Shown here one piece after another: positions 32,444-35,096 of a DNA stretch of 35,096 bases; within the stretch, counting starts at the first letter, position 1; each line of letters begins with the position of its first letter. Both the position numbers and the translations under genes were made by a program. Source of the stretch: Mitosporidium daphniae (Eukaryota; Microsporidia); contig NW_013546334.1 of NCBI RefSeq assembly GCF_000760515.2, forward strand, positions 1-35,096, written 5' to 3'. The notes under the pieces were generated by a model, which saw only the letters and a list, made by a program, of their open reading frames with translations, was not told the DNA's origin and did not search any database.

Positions 32444-34717
32444 GAACGATCCATGTCTGTTGCCTTATCAATGGAGGAAGCGGAAAGCTTGGCTGCAAAG
32501 CTCTCAGACATGCTCAACGCCGTTTGCAGAGTCTCCTCCACTGCTGTCGAATCACGGGTACAAATATCCACACCTTCAATCCACGATTTGTATTCATTTT
32601 TGAGACGTTTGAATTCGATCTAGCATGCGGTTATGATCCAAAATATGTACCAGCGATTGAACCATCGAGTATGACGGCGGGGCGTCCGAAATCTTGCAAG
32701 ATACTTTGGGGTAAGAAAGAGCAAATGGCGGGTAGTCTCCTTGTGAAGGATCCACTTGCACGCTATCACGCACATGCACAGAAAATGGCGTCTGCTTTTT
32801 GGAAATTATTTCATTTTCAAGCAGCGAGGGAACCTTCACACAAGAGGCAAATCCTGGGAACGTGGAATCGTCACCATCCTCTGCAGCGGGTGCAAGCGTG
32901 GCAAAGTCATTTCCTTTTTTGAGCACACATGTTGACCGACATTCAGAGCGTGGTTTGCCCCCAAATAAGGGCAGCTCTTTTTTTTCAGCTTCCACGTTTG
33001 GAAACTCGTCAGGACATGCTAAAAACTTCTAACATTAAAGGTGATCGCCATACAAGTCTTTCCGAAATATTTTCGGGCTTGAAAAAATGTTCATCCAGAT
33101 CGGACCATTGCGACGTGTTGTACGCATGTATAATGGTGGCCGACTCTAGGGATAAGGTCGCGTCGTTTTTTTGATGGACATCTAGTTTCGAGCAAGATCG
33201 TCTCAAAGCAGCCCCTGGCGCAAAAGCACACGAGGACTCGTCCACAGGAGCCAGATATGAAACGCTTATATGAAACAATCTACATTGATGGTGTGAATTA
33301 TGCAATACCCGTGAAGCGATCTTAGTGGATCCAGTGAGTGCCTTTTGACCGTGTCAACAAAATCATCCTTGTCAGAGCAGGGCTTTACTAGAGACATCAA
33401 ACATGGGAAACAACAAACCTAGCGGCTTTAAAGTATACTTTTCGCCATTTTCGTGTGAAAGACCTATAATGGATAAGAAAACAGCGCACGGTATTAATTT
33501 TAGATGAGCGAAAACTAGCGAAAAGTACGTACCTGACACATGCAGCCTGAAGGCAGGCTTGAAAAATTCCTCGCAATCCACCATATCCGTCTTTAAGAAA
33601 AGGCTAGAAAGGGGAAGCAACCCACAGATTGACATTATCGATCTTATAAGCAAAGTGGCCTTTTTATAGATTGACGGTAGAGACTCCAGTTGCTCTTTGG
33701 AAGGCGAAATTGGGGCAAAATAAATTTCCCACTGTTCGAAGGGGATAAATTTTTCTGGCAAAATGTCCATGTAGAGTGCGCTTTTTCGGTCGGTCGTCAT
33801 AAATTTTAGATTTGGCGACAATTCCCGCTGCCCATCTATGGCAGCAAGCATGGACTTTGTTGCATACGATGTGTCCGATTTCAATTCAATAAAGTAGCTT
33901 CCAAGCTCTTGCGACAGGGCTTCCAAAAAATGCTCCTCCGATAGTTCTTCTGCTCGCTTGCTAAAAATGGACGATGAGTTGATGTGGCAGTCTCCATTTT
34001 GGCCTAGTTTTCCTTCAGACGTTTTTCGCACAAGAGATTCTAAAGCCAGCTCCTCCATACAGGTGTAGTTAATTTCGAATCCAAAATATAAGCTAATTAC
34101 CGGGGATGATTCGCTCGATAAATGCGGGGCGAAACAATGTCCAGCCGTCATCTCATTGAAGGGATTCAAAAGCTCGCTTCGGAAATCTTCATTTTCCGTG
34201 AGATCCAACTGGAACTAGGGCTATTAGCAAACCAGAACCAACCCATTTGTTGATATTTGTCATCAAATTATCAAATTCTTCCGAAATCGATCCGGATGTG
34301 TTTGAGAGCTTTAAAGATCTCCTTAATTCCCAAAGGATAGCCAATAAACGCGTAACTAATTTCTTGTGCAGTGCCTCGCAGGACGGGCTGCAGACTAAAC
34401 GATACAGGATAAATGTGGACGAAAATACTTTGTAGAGCTGGTCTTTTTACAGCAGCTAGTCTTGGTGATATGCCCGCCGTAGATGCTGACGATGGCGATG
34501 ACGCGGACGAGGAAAGTGAAGAGGATGGTGATGGTGAAGCGCTAGAAAATGTACAAAGCTCGCCCCGAGTTCCGATGAGGGAGTTTCGTGGGCCAGAGAA
34601 ATACTTTTTAGATTCCTCTATAAATGGCCTGTCCTCATCCTTTGGGGAAGACGAGCCTGACCGCGCAGGTGGGCACATTCTCGATGCTTTCCCGTTAATT
34701 GGGATATTGGAGGACAT
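32335..34717 (-). CDS. ATG13: ATG13-like HORMA-domain autophagy regulator
   Basis: Exons 34717-34429, 34394-34243, 34214-33533, 33463-33419, 33387-33309, 33279-33054, 33028-32651 and 32619-32335; introns of 34, 28, 69, 31, 29, 25 and 31 nt; 711 aa. The diagnostic HORMA segment is FIPFEQWEIYFAPI followed by ESLPSIYKKATLLIRSIMS and GLLPLSSLF. Splicing also restores INKWFQLDL (compare KWFNL in Atg13) and LHGLFHISVSYLAP, equivalent to the terminal GTLSISVSYR strand. All exon sums fit the frame. A ~95-residue Ser/Pro-rich segment precedes the HORMA helix, which is unusual; the start codon is the least certain part. The C-terminal half is disordered, as expected for the Atg1/Atg17-binding tail. ATG13 activates the Atg1 kinase complex. 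Confidence 0.8.
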
Positions 34718-35096
34718 TTCTTGCAAATAAGAAAATATTGTTACATGGTTGTGCTAAAGTTTATTCAAATTACTCCAAGTTGATAGATGTATGGAGCATG
34801 TATCGCTTTAATTGCTGTGCTGTGTGATCGTAGCAAGTGCTCAAAATATCAATCAATTTTCAGCAGGTAGCAACAAAGTTTCTTTAATTCCAAATTGCTA
34901 TAAATTATTAAATTGGACTGAAGCGCGTTACACATGGCCGCGCGCCCTGCATTAGGGTTAGGGAAATGGAGGGGAAACCCTGTGCGTTGCAATGCATACG
35001 CCACATGCCATCTTGTACTAGGGCCTTGTTGAAGAACGTTCGTTTCCCTTTATGAAGGAACAAGCCCATTTTAATGCTTTTATTACCTGGGGTTAG
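34718..35096. other. Non-coding right end of the window, upstream of ATG13
   Basis: No ORF of note occurs on either strand. It presumably contains the ATG13 promoter next to 34717. It also carries TTAGGGTTAGGG at 34952-34963, and the last bases of the window read GGGGTTAG. Confidence 0.5.
34952..34963 (+). repeat. Two telomere-type TTAGGG units 133 bp from the window end
   Basis: TTAGGGTTAGGG, G-rich strand pointing towards the right end, as expected for the right side of a chromosome with TTAGGG telomeres. It is an interstitial copy, since unique sequence follows it. Confidence 0.6.

Overview
This window looks like nuclear DNA of a very compact eukaryote, most likely an early-diverging, microsporidia-related fungus (Rozellomycota/Cryptomycota, of the Mitosporidium or Paramicrosporidium kind). 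That placement is inferred from fungal-type gene content, intergenic gaps that often fall below 60 bp, very short introns and TTAGGG-type motifs. I could run no homology search or phylogeny. Fourteen protein genes are well supported, one runs off the left edge, and one small ORF is doubtful. I placed 50 GT-AG introns by requiring that exon lengths restore the frame and that the spliced protein regain family-conserved sequence. 47 of the 50 are 21-36 nt long.

Layout, left to right. A partial Nup159/Nup214-like nucleoporin (-) is divergent from UPF3 (+), followed by PWP1 (+), a stand-alone D-glutamate cyclase (+) and a ZnT/Msc2-type zinc transporter (+). Convergent to these come AFG2/Drg1 (-) and a large intronless tricalbin with SMP and C2 domains (-). 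PPWD1, a WD40-cyclophilin fusion (+), runs head-on into a phosducin-like/TXNDC9 gene (-), and their stop codons share one 14-bp palindrome. Next on the minus strand are XPO5/MSN5, a ~1 kb non-coding interval holding a candidate C/D snoRNA and a duplicated ACGCGT element, SSF1, CCT8 and a tandem-FYVE VAC1/rabenosyn-like gene. PFKFB and EFL1 (+) then converge on ATG13 (-). The last ~380 bp is non-coding, with TTAGGG motifs pointing towards the window end.

Functional links. Four genes act in rRNA or 60S subunit biogenesis (PWP1, SSF1, AFG2, EFL1), and the candidate snoRNA would guide 25S rRNA methylation. CCT8 and the phosducin-like protein both belong to the CCT chaperonin system. Nup159/214 and XPO5 belong to nuclear transport. 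ATG13 and VAC1 belong to autophagy and endosomal trafficking. These are core eukaryotic genes, and I saw no transposon, CRISPR array, prophage or bacterial operon. The novelty lies in the architecture (miniature introns, shared stop/poly(A) palindrome, possible antisense overlap) and in several degenerate active-site motifs.
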